64,000 nucleotides of DNA from Pedobacter sp. ASV28 (GCF_016428855.1 NZ_JAELTN010000017.1:1-64000); one strand, 5' to 3'; numbered from the stretch's first letter, positions 34,406 through 44,207 are shown. Translations and numbers: made by a program. Notes: a model not told the origin generated them from the letters alone.

Positions 34406-35491
34406 TTAAACGCTGGTATTCTGACCTTTTACATCAAAGGCATCACGAAGACCAATGGCTATTAGGTTGAAAGCATAAACTGTAAGCATAATGGCCAGGC
34501 CAGGTAGCACTGCCAGATAGGCGGCATCCATAATAATATAACCGTAATGTTCTTTAATCATGGTACCCCAACTGGGCATTGGTGGTTGTGCTCCAAAACC
34601 CAAGAAACTTAATCCGGTTTCGAGTAGAATGGCAGAGGCAAAATTAGCTGAGGCGACCACCAAAATTGGTCCCGCTATGTTGGGCAGAATGTGTTTTATA
34701 ATAATCCTGCCATTAGAAAAACCCAATGATTTGGCTGCTTCCACAAATTCTACCTGCTTAAGCGCCATGACCTGTCCGCGAACCAAACGCGCCACATCTA
34801 CCCATGTAGATAGGCCCACCGCAATAAAAATCTGCCAAAAACCTTTACCCAATGCAAATGAAATGGCAATCACCAATAATAAGGAAGGCAAAGACCAGAT
34901 CACATTCATAAACCAACTGATGGCGGCATCTATTTTCCCACCGAAATAACCTGCAATAGCACCTAAGCCAACACCGATAAACATAGAAATTAGTACAGCC
35001 ATTAAACCTATCGATAACGAAACCCTAACCCCTAGAATTAGACGGCTCAGCATGTCCCGCCCATACATATCTGTACCCAAATAATAAGTTTGTTTATAGG
35101 CAAACTCACCAGAAACAAGTGGAAAAGCAGCATCTTCAGCCAGTTCATCATCTCCTATATATTCTTTAGCAATAACCTTATCACCTTCCACTCGATAAGA
35201 TGTTATGGGAATACTTTTATAATTAGCCTCTTGACCATATAGCATTCTATGAAGAAAGCCAACTTTTTTGACCTGATCATTTCTGCTTATAATCAAAAAC
35301 TGGAAGGTTCGTCCAGGCTTTTTATTACTTAACTGTAAATGCATGGTATTGGCATAAGGGGTCTGGTCAGGTGTAATCAGATAACCTAATACACCAACGA
35401 CCATCAACAGCACAATAAAAATCAGGCCTGCAAAGGCAAGTTTATTACGCTTAAATTTCTTCCAAACTTTTGAGGGGGCTTTCTTGCTCAT
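34406..35491 (-). CDS. Oligopeptide/dipeptide ABC transporter permease (OppC/DppC type)
   Basis: A 361-residue inner membrane permease of the DppC/OppC branch. An N-terminal cytoplasmic start and first helix (about 17-37) precede a long periplasmic region (about 40-140), then a five-helix BPD_transp_1 core with the ATPase-docking segment EAAKSLGFSNGRIIIKHILPNI and the terminal NLIAIGLRDAFD. No partner permease, ATPase or binding protein gene is present in the neighbourhood; the next genes are glycosyltransferase and flippase-like. The rest of the transporter must be elsewhere. Confidence 0.93.
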   Translation of the reverse strand: MSKKAPSKVWKKFKRNKLAFAGLIFIVLLMVVGVLGYLITPDQTPYANTMHLQLSNKKPGRTFQFLIISRNDQVKKVGFLHRMLYGQEANYKSIPITSYRVEGDKVIAKEYIGDDELAEDAAFPLVSGEFAYKQTYYLGTDMYGRDMLSRLILGVRVSLSIGLMAVLISMFIGVGLGAIAGYFGGKIDAAISWFMNVIWSLPSLLLVIAISFALGKGFWQIFIAVGLSTWVDVARLVRGQVMALKQVEFVEAAKSLGFSNGRIIIKHILPNIAGPILVVASANFASAILLETGLSFLGFGAQPPMPSWGTMIKEHYGYIIMDAAYLAVLPGLAIMLTVYAFNLIAIGLRDAFDVKGQNTSV

Positions 35492-35496
35492 TTATT

Positions 35497-36636
35497 CTAT
35501 TTAACCATACGACCTTTCCAATTGTACTTGCCCGAATTTCCAGCTATGCCAATATAAACAATGTATATAATATGCAGTACATTTAATATGGGCAAACACA
35601 CCAGCAACGCCTTTCTTTTAAAGAATGCCATAACATTATTCAAGAAAATGAACTCTATAACAAGCTTGGCACCTAATTGGAAATATAGAAATGGCAGGTA
35701 ATTAGCCGGAAAGAAAATACTCAATATCGCATTGATGATAATGCTAAGGTTGAACAGCCATACGCTAACGCCCAAAATAATTACCGACTTCTCTTTGTAA
35801 CGGGTGCTTTTGGAAGCCCAACGCCTACGTTGTTGGATAAATTCCCGCAAAGTTGCTTTGGCATGGGTGTACACAATGGCCCCTTCATTTTTAAGAAAGC
35901 CTATCTGGTTCCCATAAATAGCTGATATTTTGTGCAATAAAAGTTCATCATCTCCAGATGCCAGATCGTCTATTCCTTTAAATCCGCCAACTTCATGAAA
36001 TGCTTGTTTTTCATAGGCCAAATTGGCTCCATTGCAGGTACTTGGATTTTTATTGCCAATAGTAGAAGCCCCCAAACCTATCAAGTAGGCAAATTCCAAG
36101 GACTGCGCCTCTTCAAAAAAACCTTTTTCTTCAAAATAGGCCACTGGCGACGATATCATTTTATAACCATTGGTTTCATAACAATCTACAATGGTACTCA
36201 GCCAGCCTTTGCCCATCCTACAATCGGCATCGGTAGTGATAATCAGTTCACCTTTCGCCTGGCCAATAGCGGTTTGTATTGCTTTCTTCTTATAAGAATT
36301 AAGGGCAAGATCTTCGTTCAGCCTGATGAGTTTTACCCCGTCTTCAGCATAAGCAGCTACAACCTGCGCCGTAGTGTCGGTAGAATGATCATCGACTACG
36401 ATTAATTCAAACAAATGACCTTCATAATCTTGTGCAAGAATATCATTTATGGTACTGGCAATCTTATCTTCTTCATTACGTGCAGCAACAATGATGGACA
36501 CCAACGTGGAAAGCCTTTTTTTGCTTCTTTTAAAAACAGGTATTTTGGCCCAACCCCTAATAAATGTAATGACTACGAATACATAAATAAGGGTTAAAAA
36601 AACAAAAAAGTAACTAATGCCGTTGAGAATTTCCAA
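35497..36636 (-). CDS. Membrane-bound glycosyltransferase family 2
   Basis: A 379-residue processive-type GT2 enzyme. One N-terminal helix (about 5-28) precedes the GT-A catalytic domain with VVDDHSTDTT, TDADCRMG (metal-binding), SGDDELL and the product-exit QQRRRWASKS motif, followed by two or three C-terminal helices. This arrangement matches hyaluronan/cellulose synthase-like enzymes making membrane glycans. Its start overlaps the end of the flippase-like gene by 23 bp, and the permease gene follows 5 bp later, so all three are probably one operon. Confidence 0.92.
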   Translation of the reverse strand: MEILNGISYFFVFLTLIYVFVVITFIRGWAKIPVFKRSKKRLSTLVSIIVAARNEEDKIASTINDILAQDYEGHLFELIVVDDHSTDTTAQVVAAYAEDGVKLIRLNEDLALNSYKKKAIQTAIGQAKGELIITTDADCRMGKGWLSTIVDCYETNGYKMISSPVAYFEEKGFFEEAQSLEFAYLIGLGASTIGNKNPSTCNGANLAYEKQAFHEVGGFKGIDDLASGDDELLLHKISAIYGNQIGFLKNEGAIVYTHAKATLREFIQQRRRWASKSTRYKEKSVIILGVSVWLFNLSIIINAILSIFFPANYLPFLYFQLGAKLVIEFIFLNNVMAFFKRKALLVCLPILNVLHIIYIVYIGIAGNSGKYNWKGRMVK

Positions 36637-37591
36637 AAAAATTGAGTTTAAACACGAAATAAGATCCTAATATAGCAGGAATTATAATATTGACGAGCCA
36701 AATACTTGCAATGCATGCCACTACTGCCGCATTTTGTGGGGTAACATATTTAAAAAAGAACAGTGCGGTAACGCTTCTAATGCCTATGTCGAGCAAATCT
36801 AATGAAGGCAAGGCCGATTGAACAAAAAATAGGATAGGCACCAATATGAGCATATCCAGCAGGTTCAGTTCGGGGATCAACCATAAAAACATGATGAAAT
36901 ACTGCGTAGTGAAAACGGCATATCGGGCTAAACAGAAAAGCAGGATCTTTAAGAGTTCAGACTTTTTATAACTGCCCAAAACCGCATAAAACTTTTTGTA
37001 TTTCCTCGTTATCCTCATGGCCAGCAAAATACCATTCAACCATTTAATGTTGAAGTAAAAAACCAAGAAGAACAGGGCAAACACAAAAGCCAGACCACAA
37101 ACGGCAAGGAACAGTATGGGTTCGAGCGGGATGAACCTATAGATAAACACACAGACCCCGATTGCTCCGAATACATTGGTCAACACCAACTGTCCCATGT
37201 TGCCCACAGTCATGGCCACCACCCCCGCAATCCTACGTTTGGGCGACAAAAAGAAAACCCTTCCTCCGTACTCTCCTATCCTATTAGGGGTAAAAACAGC
37301 CCATGTTAATCCACAAAAAACAGATTCGATGGCACTCCATAGGCTTATTTGCTCTACCTTGGCAATCAATTTCTGCCATTTGACCGCCTCAACTCCCCAA
37401 TTCAAAAACATCAATAAAAAAACAATGGTCACCACGCTCCAAACCTGTACAGGTGGAATATCTTTTACCAATAAAACAAACTGTTTTAAGTCGTTATGTT
37501 TTGTTAATTTATGGTAGATAAACCAAAAAGCGAAAACCACTACGGCAATCTTGATCAGGGTGGTTAATATTTTTTTGTAATTAGATGTCAA
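36614..37591 (-). CDS. Lysylphosphatidylglycerol synthase TM/UPF0104-type membrane protein
   Basis: A 325-residue protein with about eight helices, similar to the LPG synthase transmembrane (flippase-like, YbhN/AglD) family without a soluble synthase domain. Segments such as FCGLTWAVFTPNRIGEYGGRVFFL and SALPSLDLLDIGIRSVTALFFF are family-typical. Possible roles are lipid or lipid-linked glycan translocation, consistent with the overlapping GT2 gene. The ruvC gene starts divergently 42 bp away, so the promoters must overlap. Confidence 0.85.
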   Translation of the reverse strand: MTSNYKKILTTLIKIAVVVFAFWFIYHKLTKHNDLKQFVLLVKDIPPVQVWSVVTIVFLLMFLNWGVEAVKWQKLIAKVEQISLWSAIESVFCGLTWAVFTPNRIGEYGGRVFFLSPKRRIAGVVAMTVGNMGQLVLTNVFGAIGVCVFIYRFIPLEPILFLAVCGLAFVFALFFLVFYFNIKWLNGILLAMRITRKYKKFYAVLGSYKKSELLKILLFCLARYAVFTTQYFIMFLWLIPELNLLDMLILVPILFFVQSALPSLDLLDIGIRSVTALFFFKYVTPQNAAVVACIASIWLVNIIIPAILGSYFVFKLNFFGNSQRH

Positions 37592-37633
37592 ACTATTGCT
37601 TTTTGTGTGTGCAAATATGCTTAATATTGTTGT

Positions 37634-38197
37634 ATGTTGGTTGAAAAAAAGGAACGTGTAATATTGGGAGTAGACCCAGGTACTGCTATTATGGGTTATG
37701 GGGTGATCTTAGAAAAAGGAAGCAAAATGGAACTGTTGAACATGGGCGTGGTGCGTATGGACCATCTTGATGACCATTTTTTAAAGCTAAAACGCATCTT
37801 TGAGCAGACCATAGGCCTTATAGACACCTACAAACCAGATGCTTTAGCTATCGAGGCACCTTTTTATGGAAAAAACATACAGGTCATGCTAAAGTTAGGC
37901 AGGGCGCAGGGGATTGCCATGGCAGCAGCACTTTCAAGGGATATTTCCGTAACAGAATATGCGCCCAGAAAAATAAAACAATCCATTACCGGAAAGGGTA
38001 CGGCCAGCAAAGAACAAGTAGCGGCCATGCTGCAACGCCTGCTCAACTTTAACGAAACACCAGAATTTTTGGATGCCACCGATGGACTGGCCGTAGCCGT
38101 CTGCCATTCTTTTCAGAGAATACCTACCAGTGGAAAAAGCAAAAGCTATTCTGGCTGGGAAGCTTTCGTAAGCGATAACAAGAAGCGGGTGAAGTAA
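37634..38197 (+). CDS. ruvC: Holliday junction endodeoxyribonuclease RuvC
   Basis: A 187-residue resolvase that cuts Holliday junctions with RuvAB in recombination. The four acidic catalytic residues are visible: D14 in GVDPGTA, E74 in AIEAPF, and D147 and D150 in LDATDGLAVAVCH. The PRKIKQSITGKGTASKEQV junction-binding segment is conserved. It has a short C-terminal extension beyond the fold. No ruvA or ruvB lies adjacent. Confidence 0.97.
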   Translation: MLVEKKERVILGVDPGTAIMGYGVILEKGSKMELLNMGVVRMDHLDDHFLKLKRIFEQTIGLIDTYKPDALAIEAPFYGKNIQVMLKLGRAQGIAMAAALSRDISVTEYAPRKIKQSITGKGTASKEQVAAMLQRLLNFNETPEFLDATDGLAVAVCHSFQRIPTSGKSKSYSGWEAFVSDNKKRVK

Positions 38198-38205
38198 GCG
38201 CTTTT

Positions 38206-38234
38206 AATTGTTGGCTTTGTTTTAGCTAACAATT
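38206..38234. terminator. Hairpin between ruvC and convergent terC
   Basis: Arms AATTGTTGGCT (38206-38216) and AGCTAACAATT (38224-38234), with one G-T wobble and loop TTGTTTT, lie 9 nt after the ruvC stop and 2 nt before the terC stop. Neither side has a long U-tract, so the terminator call is only moderate. Confidence 0.5.
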
Positions 38235-38235
38235 T

Positions 38236-39285
38236 CTATACTTTAAGTTTCTTCTTCGGAAACATCAACGAAGCAATCACGCTAATGGCCAAGATAGCGA
38301 CGATGATAATCAGCGAATGCTCGGTTGTAAACCCCCACAGTTTCAAATAATCGTGGGCCAACATTTTAACACCGATAAAAGTCAATAAAAATGCGAGGCC
38401 TGTTTTAAGGTAATGGAATTTATGGATAATATTCACCAATAGAAAGAACATGGACCTTAGGCCCATAATGGCAAAAATATTAGAAAAGAAGACGATATAG
38501 GCATCTTTGGTCACCGCAAATATAGCGGGAATAGAATCTACCGCAAAAATCAGATCGGTAAATTCTACGATCAATAATACCAGGAATAAAGGTGTTAATA
38601 ATTTCTTGCCGTTTACTTTATGAAAGAATTTCTTTCCTTCATAGTGCGGGTGGATTTTAAAAAACCTGGATACAAATTTTACCACTTTATGGTTGGCCGG
38701 ATCAATGGCATCGTCATCTTCTTTAGAGAAGAACATTCTTATTCCTGTAAAGACCAGAAAAGCACCAAAAACATATAAGATCCAAGCAAACTGGTTAATT
38801 AGGGCCGCTCCTGCAAAAATGAAGATAAACCGCATGATAATGGCGCCCAAAATACCCCAGAACAAAACCCTATGGTAATATTTCTCCGGAACGGCGAAAG
38901 CTGAAAAAATAAGTACGATGACAAAAATATTATCTACCGAAAGGGCATATTCTATCACATAGCCCGTTAAAAATTCAATGCCCAGGTTTTTCTTATAGAT
39001 AAGAAGGCTCTCTTCGAAATGCCCAGGCACCAAAGTGATCTGGTGCTGATGTGCCTTCACAATCTGTTCAAGCTTTTCAAAGCTATCTATTCCATGTAGA
39101 TATTCCCCCTTTAGGATGAGCAAAAGGTAGAAGCTCAAAGCCAATACCACCATTACGAAGCTCATCACCGCAGCTTGTTTAAGACTAATGGTATGATCGC
39201 GTTTACTAAAAAGTCCTAAATCAAGTGCAAGTATAAGCACTATGAAGAGCAAAAAACCACCAATAAATAATAATTCGTGCGACAT
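38236..39285 (-). CDS. TerC-family integral membrane protein
   Basis: A 349-residue member of the TerC/Alx family with about nine helices. Membrane acidic motifs EYALSVDNIFVI (near 110-121) and EFTDLIFAVDSIPAIFAV (near 230-247) are the family's conserved metal-related features; relatives export manganese or affect tellurite resistance. Tellurite itself is not implied. Its start codon overlaps the stop of the polyprenyl synthase gene by one base (TAATG), so translational coupling is likely. Confidence 0.93.
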   Translation of the reverse strand: MSHELLFIGGFLLFIVLILALDLGLFSKRDHTISLKQAAVMSFVMVVLALSFYLLLILKGEYLHGIDSFEKLEQIVKAHQHQITLVPGHFEESLLIYKKNLGIEFLTGYVIEYALSVDNIFVIVLIFSAFAVPEKYYHRVLFWGILGAIIMRFIFIFAGAALINQFAWILYVFGAFLVFTGIRMFFSKEDDDAIDPANHKVVKFVSRFFKIHPHYEGKKFFHKVNGKKLLTPLFLVLLIVEFTDLIFAVDSIPAIFAVTKDAYIVFFSNIFAIMGLRSMFFLLVNIIHKFHYLKTGLAFLLTFIGVKMLAHDYLKLWGFTTEHSLIIIVAILAISVIASLMFPKKKLKV

Positions 39286-40256
39286 TATTTTTTTCGTTCT
39301 GTTGTGTATCTTACCAATTGTTCCAGTCCTGTTCTGGCATCACCTTCCGGAAATTCATATAAAATTTCAAAAGCTTTATTCTGGTATTCCAGCATTTTTT
39401 GGTTGGCATAATGTACGCCATCCTTGCTATTCACAAAATCAATGATCTCTTGTATTTTCTTTGGATCATCCTGATGGTTTTTTACCAGGTTGATAATTCT
39501 TTTGCGTTCTGCCTTATCCGACCTGTTCAGCGCATAGATCAGTGGTAAAGTAACTTTCTTTTCCTTAATATCAATCCCCAAAGGTTTGCCCACATCATCT
39601 GTACCAAAATCGAAAGTATCGTCTTTTATCTGAAAGGCAATGCCCACCAACTCTCCAAACAACCTCATTTTTTCCACCACTTCGGGAGATGCTCCAGTAG
39701 AGGCGGCACCACAGGAACAACATGAAGCAATAAGGGAAGCTGTTTTCTGGCGAATTACGTTAAAATAGAGCTCTTCTCCAATATCCATTCTACGTACCTT
39801 CTCTATTTGCAGCAATTCTCCTTCGCTCATTTGCTGTACAGCCTCGGAAACGATCTTTAAAAGGGAAAATTCATTATTGTTTACCGAAAGCAGCAAGCCT
39901 TTCGCCAATAGATAATCGCCAACCAAAACGGCAATCTTATTCTTCCATAGCGCATTGATCGAAAAAAAGCCTCTTCTTTCATAGGCATTGTCTACCACAT
40001 CGTCGTGCACCAAGGTTGCCGTATGCAGGAGCTCTACCAAGGCCGCACCATGGTGTGTAGATTCTACTATGCCACCACAAAGTTTAGCCGCAAAGAATAC
40101 AAACATTGGACGCATCTGCTTTCCTTTTCGCTTTACAATATAATGGGTAATACGATTGAGCAAAGGTGCATTACTGTGCATCGAGTCCTTGAACTTGATT
40201 TCAAATGCATCAATCTCTTCTGCAATAGGTAGTTTTATTTTATCTATTCCGGGCAT
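39285..40256 (-). CDS. Polyprenyl diphosphate synthase
   Basis: A 323-residue trans-prenyltransferase that elongates isoprenoid chains, most likely for the menaquinone side chain (octaprenyl/heptaprenyl type). The first aspartate-rich motif is DDVVD in LVHDDVVDNAYERRG, preceded by LLHTATL, and the second is KDDTFDF. Length and motifs match IspB-like enzymes. Chain length cannot be told with confidence. It heads a two-gene unit with terC. Confidence 0.93.
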   Translation of the reverse strand: MPGIDKIKLPIAEEIDAFEIKFKDSMHSNAPLLNRITHYIVKRKGKQMRPMFVFFAAKLCGGIVESTHHGAALVELLHTATLVHDDVVDNAYERRGFFSINALWKNKIAVLVGDYLLAKGLLLSVNNNEFSLLKIVSEAVQQMSEGELLQIEKVRRMDIGEELYFNVIRQKTASLIASCCSCGAASTGASPEVVEKMRLFGELVGIAFQIKDDTFDFGTDDVGKPLGIDIKEKKVTLPLIYALNRSDKAERKRIINLVKNHQDDPKKIQEIIDFVNSKDGVHYANQKMLEYQNKAFEILYEFPEGDARTGLEQLVRYTTERKK

Positions 40257-40275
40257 CTAGCTAAAAATCTGTTTG

Positions 40276-40283
40276 CAAACTTA
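40276..40283 (-). promoter_or_regulatory. Possible -7 element of polyprenyl synthase/terC operon
   Basis: The minus strand reads TAAGTTTG, matching TAnnTTTG, 19 nt before the start codon. No TTG partner at the usual distance. Confidence 0.42.
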
Positions 40284-40326
40284 GTTGAATTTCCATTAAA
40301 AGCGTATTTTTAATGAAACTATTCGC

Positions 40327-41304
40327 ATGAAAATCTTTTTAAGAATACTCGGCTCCATTTTAGTTCTGCTTGCCCTTGGTTATTTGGTAGGCCCCAAACC
40401 TAAAACACCAATTTATCGACAGGATTTACCTAAGGTTCCATCTATAGATTCTTTAACAACGTTTATTGATCAACAGGAAGCTAAGCATCGAATAAAGCCA
40501 GGCAACAATGCCCAAATTGTATGGGCAGACAGCAGTCATCAGCAAACCGCTTATGCTGTAGTTTACCTACATGGCTTTTCTGCCTCGAAAGAAGAAGGCG
40601 ACCCTGTCCATAAGACTTTTGCCAAGTCCATAGGGGCCAATTTATATTTGGCCCGATTAGCCGATCATGGCATTGATACCATAGCCCCCATGCAATACCT
40701 TACTGCCGATAGACTTTGGGAAAGCGCCCAACAGGCCTACGCCATTGGTAAGAAATTAGGCAAGAAAGTCATTTTGGCAGGTACTTCCACGGGCGGAACA
40801 TTAGCTTTAAAGTTGGCCGCCACCTATCCCGAAGTACACAGCCTTATCCTTTTATCGCCAAACATTGCCATTAACGACAATAAGGCCTGGATGCTTAATA
40901 ATCCTTGGGGATTACAGATTGCACGACTGGTAACTGGTGGAGACGAAAGAAGAGTAGATGGGAGGAGCCCTTTATACCAAAAGTACTGGTATACCCATTA
41001 TCGTTTGGAATCTGTGGTTGAGCTTCAGGAATTATTGGAAACCTCCATGAGCAGCACATTGTTTAAAAAAGTGACTCAGCCTACCCTCTTATTGTATTAC
41101 TATAAAAATGAAAAAGAACAAGATCCTGTAGTAAGTATATCTGCCATGCTCAAAATGTTCGACGAATTGGGCACTCCAGCTGGTAAAAAGCAAAAATTGG
41201 CACTACCCCATACGGGGAACCACGTAATAGGCTCATTTATTACCTCAAAAGATGTTGCAGGAGTAGAAAAGGCCATTGCACAATTTGCAAAAGAAAATTA
41301 TTAG
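40327..41304 (+). CDS. Alpha/beta hydrolase (serine esterase/lipase-like)
   Basis: A 325-residue hydrolase with an N-terminal hydrophobic anchor (about 3-21). VVYLHGFSASKEE (near 80-92) supplies the oxyanion region, the nucleophile elbow is GTSTGG with Ser in the middle, and the C-terminal HTGNHVIGS has the likely catalytic His. Monoacylglycerol lipase-type enzymes are similar; the substrate is unknown. It precedes a patatin gene by 22 bp, suggesting a lipid-degrading or remodelling operon. Confidence 0.86.
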   Translation: MKIFLRILGSILVLLALGYLVGPKPKTPIYRQDLPKVPSIDSLTTFIDQQEAKHRIKPGNNAQIVWADSSHQQTAYAVVYLHGFSASKEEGDPVHKTFAKSIGANLYLARLADHGIDTIAPMQYLTADRLWESAQQAYAIGKKLGKKVILAGTSTGGTLALKLAATYPEVHSLILLSPNIAINDNKAWMLNNPWGLQIARLVTGGDERRVDGRSPLYQKYWYTHYRLESVVELQELLETSMSSTLFKKVTQPTLLLYYYKNEKEQDPVVSISAMLKMFDELGTPAGKKQKLALPHTGNHVIGSFITSKDVAGVEKAIAQFAKENY

Positions 41305-41326
41305 CTGATCAATTTCATTTTTTATA

Positions 41327-42199
41327 ATGAAGAAAAAAGTACAGTTGGTTCTGGGGAGTGGGGGTGCCAGGGGAATAGCCCACATTGGCGTGATTGAAGG
41401 CTTAGAAAAAGATGGTTATGAAATATGCGAAGTGGTAGGTTGTTCGATGGGCGCAGTAGTGGGCGGTTTATATTGTGCCGGTTTTTTAGGCGCCTATAAA
41501 GATTGGCTGAAAACCTTAACCAGAAGTAATGTATTCAGCTTACTAGATTTCACCTTAAATAGCAGGGGCTTTGTAAAAGGAGAGAAAATATGGAATTTAA
41601 TTGCCAAAATTACCGGTGATCAGCAAATTGAAAACCTTAAAATCCCTTTTACCGCCGTGGCCACCGACATGTTGCATATGGAAGAAGTACACTATCGCTC
41701 CGGCAATCTATTTACCGCCCTACGCTCTACCATTTCCATTCCTGGCGTATTTACACCTGTATTGGCCGAAGACAGTATTTTGGTAGATGGCGGCGTACTT
41801 AACCCATTGCCACTTAGCTTAATCCAAAAACGAGAAGACACCCTCGTTGTAGCCGTAAACATCAACGGAAGAAATATACCTATATCCGACCAAAAAGAAG
41901 CCCCTAAAGAGAAAAGCAAAAGTTGGCTATATAAATATTGGAACAGCGGGGTAAAAAACACCACGCCCAAAATTTCCCTTTTCGACTTGATGAACACCTC
42001 TTATGATTTTACCCAGGACAGGTTGGCCCAATTGACCATAGCCCACTATCAGCCTGACCTGGTGGTAGAAATTCCCAGAAATAGCTGTGGCACCTTCGAC
42101 TTCCACAAATCGAATCAATTAATAGAAATGGGTGAAAAGGCTTATGATAAAGCCATGGCGCTTATTGATCATCCTCCAATCAAAAAATCAATAACATGA
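41327..42199 (+). CDS. Patatin-like phospholipase
   Basis: A 290-residue RssA/YchK-type patatin enzyme, likely hydrolysing acyl lipids in the cytoplasm or at the membrane. The oxyanion glycine stretch GSGGARG (10-16), nucleophile S40 in GCSMG, and catalytic D154 in DGGVLNP form the Ser-Asp dyad. The stop overlaps the next start as ATGA, meaning translational coupling with the frameshifted SRPBCC gene. Confidence 0.93.
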   Translation: MKKKVQLVLGSGGARGIAHIGVIEGLEKDGYEICEVVGCSMGAVVGGLYCAGFLGAYKDWLKTLTRSNVFSLLDFTLNSRGFVKGEKIWNLIAKITGDQQIENLKIPFTAVATDMLHMEEVHYRSGNLFTALRSTISIPGVFTPVLAEDSILVDGGVLNPLPLSLIQKREDTLVVAVNINGRNIPISDQKEAPKEKSKSWLYKYWNSGVKNTTPKISLFDLMNTSYDFTQDRLAQLTIAHYQPDLVVEIPRNSCGTFDFHKSNQLIEMGEKAYDKAMALIDHPPIKKSIT

Positions 42200-42644
42200 A
42201 CAACCTTCCATGTGTAGAAACCCAAATGCTAATCAGAAAACCTGTCAGAATGGTTTTTAATGCCTTTATAGATCCTTCCATCACCCGTAACTTTTGGTTC
42301 ACCAAGTCCAGTGGCAAACTGGCAGCTGGAAAAAGCATTACCTGGCAATGGGAAATGTACAATGTTTCTACAGAAGTGGTGGTCAAAGAAATTATCGAAG
42401 ACAAAAAAATCATACTCGAGTGGGATACACCTGCCACTATAGTTGATTTTGATTTTCAAGCCATTGACAACGAACGTACCTATGTGGTAATTAAAACTAC
42501 GGCTTCCATCAAACGGGCGACGAGCTCATCGCTGTGATCAAAGATAGCACCGGTGGTTTCACAACGGTGCTGGATGGTTTAAAGGCTTATCTGGAATACG
42601 GACTTCAATTGAATTTGATTGGTGACAAGTTTCTCAAGGAATAA
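42196..42644 (+). pseudogene. Frameshifted SRPBCC (AHSA1-like) domain gene
   Basis: The + strand frame starting in the ATGA overlap encodes an SRPBCC lipid-binding fold start (residues about 6-105, with VFNAFIDPSITRNFWF). The frame then stops at 42537 after a run of RATSSSL. A second frame continues at about 42513 with GDELIAVIKDSTGGFTTVL and LKAYLEYGLQLNLIGDKF, which is the typical C-terminal helix of the same domain. The total, 449 nt, is one base short of a whole number of codons, so one nucleotide is missing near 42509-42515. Either a true pseudogene or an assembly error. Confidence 0.87.
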
Positions 42645-42829
42645 TCTGCCACAGAAATATACATTATAGTTTAACCACACCAAAAAATTGCTTAACATCG
42701 CAGAAAATTTAAACCAAACTTGGACTCTAAATGGGGCTATTCCCAATAAAAGAAGAAATTCAAAAAACGGGTAGATGTTTACAAGGCAAAATATACTTAC
42801 CACTTAGGTAATTGGCTAAAATAAATAAT

Positions 42830-44179
42830 ATGATGGATTGGAAACAGCTCCTATCTTCACAGCGATGGGGGCATGAGAAAAAATTAAACGAAGATACAGA
42901 TGAGGCAAGATCTCAATTCCAAAGAGATTACGACAGATTGATCTTTTCGTCTCCATTTAGGAGGCTACAAAACAAAACCCAAGTTTTTCCGCTCCCTGGA
43001 AGCATATTTGTACACAACAGGCTCACCCATAGCTTAGAGGTAGCAAGTGTTGGCCGCTCTTTGGGCCGCATATTTTACCATCAGCTAAAAAAAGACCAGC
43101 CAACTATCGATAATGACCAACCATTAATGAGCGAGGTGGGCAATATTGTTGCCGCAGCAGCATTGGCCCATGACTTGGGCAATCCTGCTTTTGGCCATTC
43201 TGGCGAAGCTGCCATTTCAAGGTATTTTACAGATGGAGAAGGAAAAAAATACCTTGAACAATTAAGTGAGGATCAAAAAAAAGATTTCACCCATTTTGAA
43301 GGCAATGCAAATGCTATTCGCATACTAACCCATGGTTTTAAGGGCAAGGGCAACGGCGCTTATGCCCTTACCTATCCTACTTTGGCCGCAATTGCCAAAT
43401 ATCCCTGCGAATCGAGCATTGGGCATGATAAAAAGTTTAGGCATAAAAAGAAATATGGTTTCTTTCAATCGGAAAAGGAAACCTTTAGCACCATTGCCAA
43501 TGCATTGGGCATGATCAAAGAAAATGAGGCTCCCTTAGTTTACCTACGCCACCCGCTCACCTACTTGGTTGAAGCTGCCGACGATATCTGCTATAATATC
43601 ATCGACCTGGAAGACGCCCATCGATTAAAAATATTAAGTTTTGAAGAAGTCAAAACGCTTTTATTACCGCTTTGCAATGACGAAAGGTTAGATGCAAGAC
43701 TAAAAAATGAAATTGAGGACGAAGATGCCAAAATAAGTTTGTTAAGGGCAAAAGCCATTAACACCTTAATACAGGAATGCTCAGGAATTTTTTATGAGGC
43801 ACAAGACCAGATCTTAAGTGGCCATTTTAACAAGAGCCTCACAGATGCACTTCCTGAACATTACCTTACCGCTTGGCAGGCCATTGAAAAAATCTCGATA
43901 GAAAAAATCTATAATTACGAGTCGGTTATCCAAAAAGAGGTTTCTGGCTATAAAGTAATGGCAGGTCTATTGGAAGAATTTGTACCTGCATGGGTACATA
44001 ATGATACGCATTACTACAGAAAGTTGGTAAAGCTCATCCCTCAACAGTTTCAAAACGAACAGGACGACCTGTATTCAAAAATACAAAGTGTGCTGGATTT
44101 TGTTTCTGGCATGACCGACCTTTATGCTGTTGAGCTCTATAGTAAGATTAAGGGAATTTCCTTCCCTTCGGTAACTTAG
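42830..44179 (+). CDS. dgt: Deoxyguanosinetriphosphate triphosphohydrolase (dNTPase)
   Basis: An HD-domain dNTP triphosphohydrolase that removes dGTP and related nucleotides, about 449 residues. HNRLTHSLEVASVGRSLGR and AAALAHDLGNPAFGHSGE carry the metal-binding histidine and HD residues. Start choice: a TTG at 42812 would add six residues, but MMDWKQLLSSQRWGHE resembles the usual family N-terminus (ATG at 42830, or 42833). Confidence 0.93.
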   Translation: MMDWKQLLSSQRWGHEKKLNEDTDEARSQFQRDYDRLIFSSPFRRLQNKTQVFPLPGSIFVHNRLTHSLEVASVGRSLGRIFYHQLKKDQPTIDNDQPLMSEVGNIVAAAALAHDLGNPAFGHSGEAAISRYFTDGEGKKYLEQLSEDQKKDFTHFEGNANAIRILTHGFKGKGNGAYALTYPTLAAIAKYPCESSIGHDKKFRHKKKYGFFQSEKETFSTIANALGMIKENEAPLVYLRHPLTYLVEAADDICYNIIDLEDAHRLKILSFEEVKTLLLPLCNDERLDARLKNEIEDEDAKISLLRAKAINTLIQECSGIFYEAQDQILSGHFNKSLTDALPEHYLTAWQAIEKISIEKIYNYESVIQKEVSGYKVMAGLLEEFVPAWVHNDTHYYRKLVKLIPQQFQNEQDDLYSKIQSVLDFVSGMTDLYAVELYSKIKGISFPSVT

Positions 44180-44207
44180 GCTGGGCACATTTGAACAAAA
44201 TTTATCC

